A stretch of DNA of 64,000 nt from Bacillus sp. FJAT-42376 (GCF_003816055.1 NZ_CP033906.1:806001-870000), one strand, 5' to 3'. Numbered from the stretch's first letter, positions 44,585 to 53,720 are shown. The notes: a model not told the origin generated them from the letters alone. Program-made: numbers and translations.

Positions 44585-45020
44585 ATTTTGTAAAACGGAA
44601 TCCCGTTTCCACTTCCGAGAAAACGATGTGAGTGACGGTTTGAGCAAGGCTTGAAATTCCGTCGATAAATTCCTCTATTTGCTGAAGGCTCTCAGCATGC
44701 ATTTTGAGCATAAAGCAGGCGTTTCCGGCAATCCGGTGGCAAAACGCTGCGTTTGGCAGGCTTTCAATATGCCGTCTGAAAAGATTGTATTCTCCATTTT
44801 TCACGGTTGCTTCGATGATGCAGCTGACCGGATACCCCGCTTTGCCGTAATCGATATCCAATGTATAGCCTTTAATAATCCCGTATGATTCCATTTGCTT
44901 GATCCGTTCGGTCACAGCGGGAGCGGACATACCGATGCTGCGGCCCAGTTCTCTCATGGAAATCCGGCTGTTTTTGCTTAATTCATTTAAAATTTTCCGG
45001 TCTTTATCGTCGATTTTCAT
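44583..45020 (-). CDS. Lrp/AsnC-family transcriptional regulator
   Basis: A 145-residue Lrp/AsnC regulator. HTH: MKIDDKDRKILNELSKNSRIS, then MRELGRSIGMSAPAVTERIKQ; a C-terminal RAM ligand/oligomer domain follows (AGYPVSCIIEATVKNGE). AAGGAG lies upstream of the ATG at 45018-45020. It is divergent from the AhpD-like gene at 45139 across 118 bp, and control of that gene is plausible. A second Lrp-type gene occurs at 49718. Confidence 0.92.
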   Translation of the reverse strand: MKIDDKDRKILNELSKNSRISMRELGRSIGMSAPAVTERIKQMESYGIIKGYTLDIDYGKAGYPVSCIIEATVKNGEYNLFRRHIESLPNAAFCHRIAGNACFMLKMHAESLQQIEEFIDGISSLAQTVTHIVFSEVETGFRFTK

Positions 45021-45138
45021 ATGTAAAGTTTTTTCTCCTTTTACAAGTCTTTTTTGTCTATTAATCTTCATTTTTCCTTATGTAAATTATGTAATATACG
45101 AATCAACCTCTTTATTATTATGGAGAGGAGGAATGAAA

Positions 45139-45552
45139 ATGACAACCATTCACTTTGCAGCACATGGAGATACACCCTTTCAAAAACTATTGGGTCACAA
45201 TCAGGATATTATGATTCAGTGGACGAAACTTGGTGAAGTACTGGAGACGGACGGCGCACTATCCGCTGAGCTGAAAGAACAGGTAAGAAGAACGCTGGCC
45301 CAGGGAAACGGCTGTGAATACTGCAAGGCAAAGGGAAAGCCGGACCCCGCTTTGTTTGATGAGAAAACCTCTTTAGCGGCCGGATTTGCGGAAGTATTTC
45401 TTAAGCATAAAGGTTTCGTTCCAACAGCCGTCTTTGACGTAGTAAAAGAGGTGTTTACCGACAGGGAAATAAGCGAGCTCTGTGCTTTTATCAGCTTCAG
45501 CACGGCTTCCCAGTATTTCGGTGCAATGATGGCGCTGAAACCTGCGGAATAA
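45139..45552 (+). CDS. small CxxC protein, carboxymuconolactone decarboxylase/AhpD-like
   Basis: A 137-residue all-helical protein. LKEQVRRTLAQGNGCEYCKA carries the CxxC that forms the peroxidatic or redox centre in AhpD-like proteins (about residues 50-57), followed by ALFDEKTSLAAGFAEVFLKH and EISELCAFISFSTASQYFGAM. The start is the ATG at 45139, eight bases after GAGGAGG; a longer open frame reaching 44899 runs back over the divergent Lrp gene and is not coding. Likely a peroxide or alkyl-hydroperoxide redox protein. It is divergent from an Lrp regulator. Confidence 0.8.
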   Translation: MTTIHFAAHGDTPFQKLLGHNQDIMIQWTKLGEVLETDGALSAELKEQVRRTLAQGNGCEYCKAKGKPDPALFDEKTSLAAGFAEVFLKHKGFVPTAVFDVVKEVFTDREISELCAFISFSTASQYFGAMMALKPAE

Positions 45553-45733
45553 AAAGATTTTGAACACTTAAGGAAACTGGGATGACTGCACATAAGAGGG
45601 CACACAGACGTGTATGATTCGGAGTCCGTTTATTTGCGCATGAATGAAAAATTTTCAAAAAAATGTTGCAGGCCGGTAAAAATGGTGATAATATTCAGCT
45701 CAGGCAATAAAATTTCATACTATTCAGATTGCA

Positions 45734-45897
45734 CTCTTATCCAGAGCAGGCGGAGGGATTTGGCCCTATGATGCCCAGCAACCGACCGTAATTCCGTCGC
45801 GAGACGGGGCGCGAAAGCAAGACGCGCCAGGGTTTTAAACCCTGAAGGCACGGTGCTAATTCCAACAGAAAGTTTTTCACTTTCTGAGAGATAAGAG
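45734..45897 (+). ncRNA. SAM-I riboswitch (S-box leader)
   Basis: All S-box landmarks are present in order: CTCTTATCCAGAG (P1 and P2 start), GCGGAGGGATTTGGCCC, ATGATGCCCAGCAACC, the P3 hairpin, AAGGCACGGTGCTAATTCC, and closing GATAAGAG that pairs with the first strand. It should sense S-adenosylmethionine and, when bound, let the following terminator form, shutting off the transporter operon at 46023-49600. The 45553-45733 stretch before it holds only the promoter region. Confidence 0.96.
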
Positions 45898-45937
45898 GCT
45901 TACGAAGACGACTTTAATTCTTCAAGCCTCTTTCTTT
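45893..45937 (+). terminator. SAM-controlled terminator
   Basis: AAGAGGCTT / AAGCCTCTT hairpin with TTCTTT; its 5' arm overlaps the 3' strand of P1 of the aptamer, as expected for a transcriptional switch. Confidence 0.88.
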
Positions 45938-46022
45938 ATGAGAAAGGGGCTTTTCCTATTTTTCCGGTAAGAAAAGCCCTCGAAAGGACGTCCGGAACAT
46001 TTCTTTTAGGGGGAGTACGAAC

Positions 46023-47096
46023 ATGACAAAAAAATATGCAAAGATCATTTTGGCGGCGCTTTTCATTCTCGCCATGCTTGCGGGCTGCCAGCCGAAAGTG
46101 GGCGAGCAGGCAGGAACAAAAGCAAAGGCAAGCAAAGACAATCCGCTTGCAGGAAAGAAAATCGCCCTTATTATGCAGCAGAACCTTGGAACATTCTCAG
46201 CTCAATACATAGAAGGCGTTAAAGAGCAGACCGAAAAGTTTGGCGGCAAGACCGTTGTGTTCACATCTGACGGCGATCTGGCAAAAATGGCGTCCAATGT
46301 GGATGCCGCGGTTAATCAAGGATTTGACGCGATTCTGATTGATCACGGAACGAAGGAAGCGCTGACTGCCGGTGTCGAAAAAGCGATCAGCAAAAACATT
46401 CCGGTTGTCGCGTTTGATGCAGGCGTGGAATCAAAGGGTGTAACGTCCATTGAACAGGGTGACCAGCAAATGGCACAGATGACGCTTGATCAGCTGGCCA
46501 AAGATTCAGGCGGAAAAGCGAACATCGTGAAAATCTGGGTGGCCGGATTTGCTCCGATGGAACGCCGCCAGATCGCGTACCAGCAATTTTTGAAAGAAAA
46601 CACAGGCATAAAAGAAGTGGCTGCATTCGGAGCCGCGACCCAAAACACAGCGCTTGATACACAGGCACAAATGGAAGCAATTCTGAAGCAATATCCGAAT
46701 AAAGGTGAAATCACGGCCGTTTGGGCGGCTTGGGATGAGTTTGCTAAAGGAGCTGTCCGTGCTCTTGAACAGGCGGGAAGAACCGATATTAAGGTTTATG
46801 GAATCGATATGAGTGATGAGGATCTTCAGATGATTCAAAAGGAAAACAGCCCATGGGTCGCTTCCGCCGCTGTCGATCCGAAAGACATCGGACGCATTCA
46901 GGTCCGCTATGCTTATCAGAAAATCAATGGAGACACGGTTGAGGAAAAGGTAAAACTGAACCCTGTTTTTGTGAAAAAGGATGATCTCCCGAAAGAACAG
47001 GTGACGACGAATGATCTCGATCAGCACGTGGAAGGCTGGGGCAAAAGCGAACAGGGGTATACGGATGAGCTGAAAAAGCTCGAAGAAGGAAAATAA
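46023..47096 (+). CDS. ribose-type ABC transporter substrate-binding lipoprotein
   Basis: A 357-residue extracytoplasmic binding protein of the periplasmic-binding type 1/RbsB class. It has a signal peptide and lipobox LAGC (Cys about residue 22). Two-lobe features: KKIALIMQQNLGTFSAQYIE, VDAAVNQGFDAILIDHG, NIPVVAFDAGVE and ITAVWAAWDEFAKGAVRAL. AGGGGGAG precedes the ATG. It is the first gene of a three-gene importer under a SAM riboswitch, so the ligand is probably linked to sulfur/methionine salvage, such as methylthioribose, rather than ribose itself (inference). Confidence 0.9.
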   Translation: MTKKYAKIILAALFILAMLAGCQPKVGEQAGTKAKASKDNPLAGKKIALIMQQNLGTFSAQYIEGVKEQTEKFGGKTVVFTSDGDLAKMASNVDAAVNQGFDAILIDHGTKEALTAGVEKAISKNIPVVAFDAGVESKGVTSIEQGDQQMAQMTLDQLAKDSGGKANIVKIWVAGFAPMERRQIAYQQFLKENTGIKEVAAFGAATQNTALDTQAQMEAILKQYPNKGEITAVWAAWDEFAKGAVRALEQAGRTDIKVYGIDMSDEDLQMIQKENSPWVASAAVDPKDIGRIQVRYAYQKINGDTVEEKVKLNPVFVKKDDLPKEQVTTNDLDQHVEGWGKSEQGYTDELKKLEEGK

Positions 47097-47115
47097 TAGA
47101 GAAGGAGGGAGAAGG

Positions 47116-48648
47116 ATGAGTCTTCTGCAAATGAAGAACATCTCCAAATCATTCGGCCGTGTCCGGGCGCTTGAGGATGCTCAATTTGAACTGAGAGCCG
47201 GGGAAGTTCATGCGCTGCTTGGAGCGAATGGAGCAGGGAAAAGCACGCTGATGAAAATTCTGTCCGGAGCGTACACGCAGGATAGCGGAGAAATCTCCAT
47301 AAACGGGAAGCCTGTTCAAATCCGCTCGCCCAGGGAAGCGAAGGAACTCGGCATCGACTGTGTGTACCAGGAAGTGGATACAGCCCTCGTTCCCACGCTT
47401 ACGGTTGCCGACAACATCATGCTTGATTCCTTCTCCTCCTCAAAAAAATGGACGGTTTCCCGAAAGAAACTGAATCAGGAGGCGAAGGAGGCTCTAAGGC
47501 TGCTGCAGGAGGACCGCATTCCTGCAGAAAAGCAGGCCTCAGAGCTAACCCTTGCCCAGAAGCAGATGGTCCTCATTGCGCGGGCGCTTGTCCGCAAGGC
47601 GAAAATCATTATTTTTGATGAACCGACGGCGCCGCTGTCGATTGAAGAAACGAAGCATTACTTCACAATTGTCCAAAGGCTTGTGAAGCAGGGAGTCGGC
47701 TGTATTTTTATCTCCCACAGGCTTCCTGAAGTGTTCGAAATTTGTGACCGGATCACGGTGATGAGAGACGGATCAGCGATTCAAACCTTTGAAACCGCAG
47801 ATGTCAGCCAGGAACAGATTATTGAAACGATGCTTGGCCGCGCACTCGTACAGGAAATGGAGGAAGAGGGGACGGGGATCGGCCGGACCCTTCTCCAAGT
47901 AGATGGACTCGAGGATGAAGACCGCCTGAAGGACATCTCGTTCTCTGTTGCAGAGGGGGAAGTCGTAGCCGTTGCCGGATTGGTTGGGGCTGGAAAAACA
48001 GAGCTTGCCAAAACGCTATTCGGTTTGACCCGCTGGAAGAAAGGAACGCTTCTGCTAAACGGCAAGCCATTCCGTTTCAAGGAGCCAGCCGAAGCGATTA
48101 AAGCAGGATTGGCACTCGTTCCTGAAGAGCGGAGAAAGGAAGGGCTGTTCATCCATGAATCCATCCAGGCAAACATGTCCTTCCCTCATTTGAAATCCTT
48201 TTCTTCGTTTTTAAAAATGAACCGGAAAAAAGAAAAACAGCACGCTGAACAGATCATCACGGAGCTTGGAATCAAAACGGATTCTCCTTCGGCTCCAGCT
48301 GAAAATTTAAGCGGGGGCAACCAGCAGAAGGTGGCCATCGGGAAGTGGATGTCCGGGGACGCGAACGTTTACCTCTTTGATGAACCAACGAAGGGTGTGG
48401 ACGTTGGAGCGAAAAAGGATATATTCCAGCTCATCCGCCGATTGGCTGAAGCAAGGAAAGGGATTCTTTATTTCTCCTGTGAAATCAATGAAATCCTCGG
48501 CATCGCGGACCGAGTCCTGATCATGTATGACGGCAGGATCGTAAAAGAACTATCAAAAGAAGAAGCCACACAGGACAGGATCCTGCTCTATGCAAGCGGC
48601 GGAAAGGAAGACATCCATGAAGGAAAAGCTCATCGGATTTTTGTTTAA
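47116..48648 (+). CDS. ribose-type ABC importer ATP-binding protein (two ATPase domains)
   Basis: A 510-residue RbsA-like ATPase with two nucleotide-binding domains. Domain 1: GANGAGKST (about residue 36), degenerate signature LTLAQKQMV, Walker B IIIFDEPTAPLS. Domain 2: degenerate Walker A GLVGAGKTE, signature LSGGNQQKVAIGKW, Walker B VYLFDEPTKGVDVGAKK. These features are normal for sugar importers of this class. GGAGGGAGAAGG precedes the ATG. Its end overlaps the permease gene by 32 bp. Confidence 0.94.
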   Translation: MSLLQMKNISKSFGRVRALEDAQFELRAGEVHALLGANGAGKSTLMKILSGAYTQDSGEISINGKPVQIRSPREAKELGIDCVYQEVDTALVPTLTVADNIMLDSFSSSKKWTVSRKKLNQEAKEALRLLQEDRIPAEKQASELTLAQKQMVLIARALVRKAKIIIFDEPTAPLSIEETKHYFTIVQRLVKQGVGCIFISHRLPEVFEICDRITVMRDGSAIQTFETADVSQEQIIETMLGRALVQEMEEEGTGIGRTLLQVDGLEDEDRLKDISFSVAEGEVVAVAGLVGAGKTELAKTLFGLTRWKKGTLLLNGKPFRFKEPAEAIKAGLALVPEERRKEGLFIHESIQANMSFPHLKSFSSFLKMNRKKEKQHAEQIITELGIKTDSPSAPAENLSGGNQQKVAIGKWMSGDANVYLFDEPTKGVDVGAKKDIFQLIRRLAEARKGILYFSCEINEILGIADRVLIMYDGRIVKELSKEEATQDRILLYASGGKEDIHEGKAHRIFV

Positions 48649-49600
48649 ATACGGCGCCATCGTCCTGATGGCGGTCATCTTGATTTATTTTAGCTTTGTC
48701 AACCACGCCTTTTTTTCTTATGGCAATCTATCCGATATTCTGCGTTCGATTTCGATTGTTACGCTGCTCGCCCTTGGCGTTACGTTCACACTCATCGTAG
48801 ACGGGTTCGACTTGTCGGTTGGAGCGACCATGTCGCTTGCTACCGTCATTTCCTCCTCTCTCATGGTCTGGTATGAGCTGCCGCTGTGGCTCGTTTTGCT
48901 TCTGCCAATCGGAGTCGGAATCCTGGTCGGAATCTTTAATTCTATTTTAATCGTGAAAATCGGCATACCGGATTTGCTCGCAACGCTTGGTGCGATGTAT
49001 ATCATTACCGGGATCCACCGGACATACACGGAAGGATACTCGATTTACAGCCATATGCCGCTGACAGCGGGAGGCACCGCGCCCGGAGAGTTTTACAAAT
49101 CGTTCCTGTGGATCGGACAGGGACAGATTGCGGGCATACCGGTTCCGGTTGTCATCATGCTTCTCTTTACTGCCATCGTCTATTGGATCTTAAGCCACAC
49201 CCGCTGGGGCCGGATCCTCTACATGACCGGCGGAAACGCAGAAGCAGCCAGGCTGTCTGGAATCAGCGTGAATAAAGTGAAATTCGCAGCCTATACGGTA
49301 TCAGGTGTGTTCGCATCGATGGCAGGTATTCTATTTGCCGCCCGCGTCGGCTCCGGACAAATCGACGCAGGCGCATCTATGCTCATGGAAGCAGTCGCCG
49401 CCGTCTTCGTCGGCTTCTCCGTTCTCGGAGCCGGAAAGCCGAACGCCCTCGGAACCTTTTTTGGAGCGGCACTGATCGGAGTGCTGCTCAACGGTCTCAC
49501 CATGATGAACCTTCCCTATTATGCGTTTGAAATTGTGAAGGGAACGGTTTTGGTGCTGGCGCTTGCGGTTACGTATTTTCATGTGAAAAAGAAAGCTTAA
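48617..49600 (+). CDS. ribose-type ABC importer permease
   Basis: A 327-residue RbsC-like permease with about ten helices. Family blocks: ALGVTFTLIVDGFDLSVGAT, NSILIVKIGIPDLLATLGAM, GGNAEAARLSGISVNKVK and the end ALGTFFGAALIGVLLNGLTM. The start is the ATG at 48617, inside the ATPase gene, with AAAGGAAG upstream; an upstream start at 48590 is unlikely. It completes the SAM-riboswitch importer. Confidence 0.93.
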   Translation: MKEKLIGFLFKYGAIVLMAVILIYFSFVNHAFFSYGNLSDILRSISIVTLLALGVTFTLIVDGFDLSVGATMSLATVISSSLMVWYELPLWLVLLLPIGVGILVGIFNSILIVKIGIPDLLATLGAMYIITGIHRTYTEGYSIYSHMPLTAGGTAPGEFYKSFLWIGQGQIAGIPVPVVIMLLFTAIVYWILSHTRWGRILYMTGGNAEAARLSGISVNKVKFAAYTVSGVFASMAGILFAARVGSGQIDAGASMLMEAVAAVFVGFSVLGAGKPNALGTFFGAALIGVLLNGLTMMNLPYYAFEIVKGTVLVLALAVTYFHVKKKA

Positions 49601-49605
49601 TAGAA

Positions 49606-49637
49606 GAAAAAAGGCTGGCTCCGGGCTGGCCTTTTTT
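49606..49637 (+). terminator. Rho-independent terminator of the SAM-controlled operon
   Basis: AAAAAAGGC / GCCTTTTTT hairpin with an inner GC stem, just after the permease stop. Confidence 0.8.
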
Positions 49638-49717
49638 GTTTGGCATATTTTTCATAGATGTTATTTATAAAAATAAGATATAATTAAAAAATACTTATTA
49701 AAAGAAGGTGAAATACA

Positions 49718-50176
49718 TTGGATTCCTACGATATAAAAATAATTAAGCTTCTCATGGACAACTCCAGAATAAAATGGGCGGACCTTGCGGCTCAAATCGG
49801 ATTATCCGCTCCATCGGCTGCAGAGAGGGTCAGCCGTCTGCAGGAGCAGGGGGTAATCAAGAAATTCGGAGCCGTTATTGATCCGGATTCAGCCGGGTGT
49901 GAGCTAACCGCATTTGTTGCGGTTTCATTAGCCCGACCCGAACACAGGACTCCCTTTTTGGAATTGATGAATCAGCTCACAGAGGTTCAGGAATGCCACC
50001 ATATTGCAGGAGAGGATGACTATCTCCTGAAAATCCGCTGCCGGAATACGAAAGATCTGGACCGGGTGATCAGTCACGAAATTAAGTCGCTCCAGGGAAT
50101 TGTAAGAACGAGAACGACGATTGTGATGGATACGGCAAAAGAAACGGCCATGCTGCCGATACATGGGGATAAGTAG
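49718..50176 (+). CDS. Lrp/AsnC-family transcriptional regulator
   Basis: A 152-residue Lrp/AsnC regulator: HTH DSYDIKIIKLLMDNSRIKWA, then DLAAQIGLSAPSAAERVSRL, and a RAM domain (GCELTAFVAVSLARPEHR, CHHIAGEDDYLLKIRC). The start is a TTG at 49718-49720 with AAGAAGGTG eight bases upstream; no ATG in frame fits. The LysE-type exporter gene begins at the base after its stop, so this regulator probably controls amino-acid export. Confidence 0.93.
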   Translation: MDSYDIKIIKLLMDNSRIKWADLAAQIGLSAPSAAERVSRLQEQGVIKKFGAVIDPDSAGCELTAFVAVSLARPEHRTPFLELMNQLTEVQECHHIAGEDDYLLKIRCRNTKDLDRVISHEIKSLQGIVRTRTTIVMDTAKETAMLPIHGDK

Positions 50177-50803
50177 ATGGACTTTTTTCTTTATTTAAAA
50201 GGGGTCATCATTGGGCTTTCAATTGCAGCGCCTGTCGGTCCAATCGGATTGCTTTGCATTCAGAGGACGCTTTCGTTTGGGAGAATGTCGGGTTTCAGTA
50301 CAGGATTGGGGGCTGCTTCGGCTGATGCGGTCTATGGGCTGATCGCTGGATTGGGATTGACGGTTATTTCGGATATTCTGATCGGGAACCAAATTTGGTT
50401 TCAGCTCCTCGGCACGCTCTTTCTTTTCTATTTAGGGGTGAAAGCCTTCTTGTCGAAGCCTGTCCCCATGGCGGAAAATGCCTCCGAACAAAACATTGTG
50501 ATGAGTTATTTTTCGAGCTTTCTCCTGACACTGGCCAATCCGGTGACGATTCTATCCTTTGCGGCCATCTTCGGTGCATTTGGAATTGTCCATTCAGACG
50601 GCACCTTCACGACAGCGCTCATTCTCGTTCTCGGTATCTTCTCTGGATCCGCGCTGTGGTGGGGAATCCTAACCCTTGGTGCCGGCTGGTTCAGGAGGCG
50701 GATGAAGGAAAATGCCTTAACGGTGGTTAACCTTATATCCGGAGCGATCATGATGATTTTCGGAATTTATATTTTGGCAGGTGTCATTTATGCTCTTTCT
50801 TAA
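50177..50803 (+). CDS. LysE/RhtB-family amino-acid exporter
   Basis: A 208-residue membrane protein with six helices. The N-terminal signature GLSIAAPVGPIGLLCIQRTL (about residues 12-31) and the later LLTLANPVTILSFAAIFGAF are typical of LysE/RhtB exporters. The start directly follows the Lrp gene and its end overlaps the second LysE gene by 14 bp. The exported amino acid is unknown. Confidence 0.92.
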   Translation: MDFFLYLKGVIIGLSIAAPVGPIGLLCIQRTLSFGRMSGFSTGLGAASADAVYGLIAGLGLTVISDILIGNQIWFQLLGTLFLFYLGVKAFLSKPVPMAENASEQNIVMSYFSSFLLTLANPVTILSFAAIFGAFGIVHSDGTFTTALILVLGIFSGSALWWGILTLGAGWFRRRMKENALTVVNLISGAIMMIFGIYILAGVIYALS

Positions 50804-51371
50804 AGCTTTGATTCTTGGTTTTTCCGTTTCGGCCCCTGTTGGGCCAATCGGGATCTTGTGTATTCAGCGGACGCTCTCAAAGGGGAAGAGAGCGGGATTT
50901 TTAACGGGATTTGGAGCCGTTACAGCGAACATCATCTATGCAGGTGTTGCGGCGTTTGGATTTTCGGCTGTTTCTTCTTTTCTGCTGAAATATGAATTTT
51001 ACTTAAAAATATTCGGCTCTGCATTTTTAATCTACCTTGGGATTAAGACGTTTTTTAAAAAACCGGCGAGCCAGGCCGCTCAATTAGAGGGGGAGACATT
51101 GTCCCGTATGTACGCTTCCACCTTTCTGCTCATGATCACCAACCCGGCAACGATCCTGAACTTTGCGGCTATGTTTACCGGCCTTGGGTTTGATAAGGGA
51201 ATCGATTCCAGTGTGGCCCTGATCGGCGGGGTATTTCTCGGTGCAACCTTCTGGTGGATGCTTCTGTCCACTGGAGTGAGTGTTTTTAAGAAAAGGATCG
51301 TTCCCCATCTTTCGTTTGTAAACAAGGCTGCCGGGGCTTTAATTGTTCTGCTTGGCATCTTAGCCTTTTAG
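50790..51371 (+). CDS. LysE/RhtB-family amino-acid exporter, second copy
   Basis: A 193-residue paralogue of the preceding gene: GFSVSAPVGPIGILCIQRTL and LLMITNPATILNFAAMFTGL. AGGTG six bases before the ATG at 50790 selects this start, inside the previous gene. Two tandem, overlapping LysE genes after an Lrp regulator suggest either a heteromeric exporter or two specificities. Confidence 0.9.
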   Translation: MLFLKALILGFSVSAPVGPIGILCIQRTLSKGKRAGFLTGFGAVTANIIYAGVAAFGFSAVSSFLLKYEFYLKIFGSAFLIYLGIKTFFKKPASQAAQLEGETLSRMYASTFLLMITNPATILNFAAMFTGLGFDKGIDSSVALIGGVFLGATFWWMLLSTGVSVFKKRIVPHLSFVNKAAGALIVLLGILAF

Positions 51372-51449
51372 CCTTCCATCACGTTTTTTTTCATTCTTGC
51401 AGGGAAAAGAACGGTAAAGTTGATTTTACTTAATATGGAGGGAAAAGAG

Positions 51450-52187
51450 ATGCTGGATCAAATTGATTTGTCTCAGACGATCGGGGATAAGGAGTACAAA
51501 AGCGAGCTGAAGGCGCTGCAGCTGAAACTGATGGGACTGCAGCGTGCGCTCGTTGAGAATAAAATCGGCTGCGTTCTTGTTTTTGAAGGATGGGATGCGG
51601 CAGGCAAGGGGGGATCCATTAAGCGGATTACGGAAGGGCTTGATCCAAGGGGCTACCATGTTCACCCGGTTTCCGCTCCGTCCGCAGAGGAAAAGGACCA
51701 TCATTACTTACACCGTTTTTGGACGCAGATGCCGAAAAAAGGCGGAATTACGATTTTTGACCGCTCCTGGTATGGAAGAGTGCTCGTGGAAAGGGTGGAA
51801 GGATTCGCTTCCCGGGAAGAGTGGATGAGAGCGTATGAACAAATCAATCAGTTTGAGAAATTGATGACGGAAGAGGATTATGTGGTTCAGAAATTCTGGT
51901 TTCACATTTCAAAGGATGAACAGCTGAAACGGTTTAAAGAACGGGAAAAGAATCCTCTTAAGAAATGGAAGATTACAGACGAGGACTGGCGAAACCGGGA
52001 GAAATGGGATGCCTACGTGCCGGCAGTGGAGGATATGCTGCAGAAGACAAACACCACAGGTGCCCCGTGGCATGTCATTGAAGGAGAAGATAAGAAATTT
52101 GCCCGGGTCAAAACGCTTCAGCTTTTAACGCAGGCTTTGGAAATGAAAGCTTCGGAGAAAGGAATCAGTCTGAAAAACGACCGTTGA
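51450..52187 (+). CDS. polyphosphate kinase 2 family protein
   Basis: A 245-residue PPK2 protein that moves phosphate between polyphosphate and nucleotides. Walker A is FEGWDAAGKGGSIKRI (about residue 44), the lid/Walker B region IFDRSWYGRVLVERVEGF (about 108) and the basic KRFKEREKNPLKKWKITDED-type segment follows. One-domain length. GGAGG upstream favours the ATG at 51450. Whether it prefers AMP, ADP or GDP cannot be told. Confidence 0.92.
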   Translation: MLDQIDLSQTIGDKEYKSELKALQLKLMGLQRALVENKIGCVLVFEGWDAAGKGGSIKRITEGLDPRGYHVHPVSAPSAEEKDHHYLHRFWTQMPKKGGITIFDRSWYGRVLVERVEGFASREEWMRAYEQINQFEKLMTEEDYVVQKFWFHISKDEQLKRFKEREKNPLKKWKITDEDWRNREKWDAYVPAVEDMLQKTNTTGAPWHVIEGEDKKFARVKTLQLLTQALEMKASEKGISLKNDR

Positions 52188-52268
52188 ATGTTCCCTGTTC
52201 CGTTTAGCGGATTCCGATTTAAGGAAAACCAGGAGTATACGGATTTCAAACAGAGCGGAGTGGTTGAA

Positions 52269-53720
52269 ATGGAACAGCGCGAGAAAATCGCCTTAACCGG
52301 GGCAAGCGGGTATATCGGAAATAATTTGCTGCAAAAACTTACAGGGTATTCAGACGTCATCGCCCTGTCAAGAAACGGGGATGACCGTGAAAACAGCGAG
52401 CATGTGGAATGGCGTTCGTGCGATTTATATTCTCTGGATTCGGCTGAAAAGGGGCTGGAAGGAGCCGACTATGCCGTTTATCTTGTCCACTCCATGATGC
52501 CGTCCGCCAAACTGACACAGGCAAAGTTTGAGGACATGGATCTGATTCTGGCGGATAACTTTGCGAGAGCCGCTAAGAAAAATGGCATTAAACAAATTAT
52601 TTATATGAGCGGAATCATTCCGCAGGACACGGAAGAACTTTCACGCCATCTGAAAAGCAGGCTTGAGGTCGAAAAGGTGCTCGGGGCATACGGCACACCG
52701 GTTACAACCATTCGGGCAGGACTGATTGTCGGTCCGAAGGGTTCGTCCTTTCCGATTCTGACCAAGCTCGTGAAACGTCTTCCGATGATGCTGCTGCCGA
52801 AGTGGACAAGAACGAAAACCCATCCGATTGCCCTGAAGGATGTCCTGACTGCTTTGAAAAAGAGCATCGGGAACAAAAAGCTTTCCGGGAAGTCCATTGA
52901 TGTCGGCGGTCCTGAAGTCATGACGTATGAGGAAATGATGATTCAGACAGCTGAAGTGATGGGCAGGAATCCAAAGGTTATTGAAATTCCCCTGATGACG
53001 GTCAGCCTATCAAGGCTTTGGGTCAGTTTGATTACCCAGTCCCCTAAATCGACCGTCTATCCGTTAATCGAGAGCCTGAAGCATCCGATGGTCGCCCAGG
53101 AGGAAAATATGGATGAAGAGATCAGCTACGGCCAGACTCCTTTTAAAGAAGCAGCGAAAGAAGCTTTAGAAGAGGAGAAAAAAGAGCAGGAGAAAGAGAA
53201 GGCTTCATCCTCTTCTTCAAAACGTTCAGGCGTTTCCGATGTCCGGTCCGTTCAGCGAATCCTGCTTCCGGAAGGAAAAGATGCTGACTGGACAGGCGAC
53301 CATTACATGAACTGGCTGTCAAAGCTTGCCCGCCCTCTTCTGAAGGTAGAGACGAATCAGCAGCGGGTAAGCCGGTTCAAGTTAATCGGCTTCAAACAGC
53401 CGATTATGGAACTGAGCTATGCTCCTGAACGGAGCTCGTCGAACCGGGCGCTCTATTATATAACCGGCGGTTCTTTTGCCAAAGTAATCGATGGCAGCAG
53501 GGGAAGAATCGAGTTCCGGCAAATACCGGGTACACAGGAATGCATCATTGCCATTCATGAGTACAGGCCGTCCCTCCCTTGGATTCTATACCGGATTTCC
53601 CAGGCAAAGGTGCATATCATAGTGATGTACCTTTATAAAAGACATTTGCAGCACTTAATTGAGAAGTCAGAGGAACATAAACAGGAAGGTCCGGTTAAGA
53701 AGGTTGTTCATATAAATTAG
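52269..53720 (+). CDS. NAD(P)-binding SDR-like protein with C-terminal DUF2867-type domain
   Basis: A 483-residue protein. The N-terminal 300 residues are an atypical extended SDR: LTGASGYIGNNLLQKL (about residues 9-24), VYLVHSMMPSA and IIYMSGI. A Lys/Glu/Ser-rich linker (KEQEKEKASSSSSKRSG) leads to a DUF2867/SRPBCC-like domain of about 150 residues (PWILYRISQAKVHIIVM). Similar proteins exist in Bacillus (YfhF/complex-I-like relatives), function unknown. The ATG at 52269 has CGGAG upstream; the frame is open further back to 52188. Confidence 0.82.
   Translation: MEQREKIALTGASGYIGNNLLQKLTGYSDVIALSRNGDDRENSEHVEWRSCDLYSLDSAEKGLEGADYAVYLVHSMMPSAKLTQAKFEDMDLILADNFARAAKKNGIKQIIYMSGIIPQDTEELSRHLKSRLEVEKVLGAYGTPVTTIRAGLIVGPKGSSFPILTKLVKRLPMMLLPKWTRTKTHPIALKDVLTALKKSIGNKKLSGKSIDVGGPEVMTYEEMMIQTAEVMGRNPKVIEIPLMTVSLSRLWVSLITQSPKSTVYPLIESLKHPMVAQEENMDEEISYGQTPFKEAAKEALEEEKKEQEKEKASSSSSKRSGVSDVRSVQRILLPEGKDADWTGDHYMNWLSKLARPLLKVETNQQRVSRFKLIGFKQPIMELSYAPERSSSNRALYYITGGSFAKVIDGSRGRIEFRQIPGTQECIIAIHEYRPSLPWILYRISQAKVHIIVMYLYKRHLQHLIEKSEEHKQEGPVKKVVHIN

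Noticed and set aside
44899..45138. N-terminal extension of the AhpD-like protein
   Set aside because: It overlaps the divergent Lrp gene and its promoter; a strong ribosome binding site marks the start at 45139.
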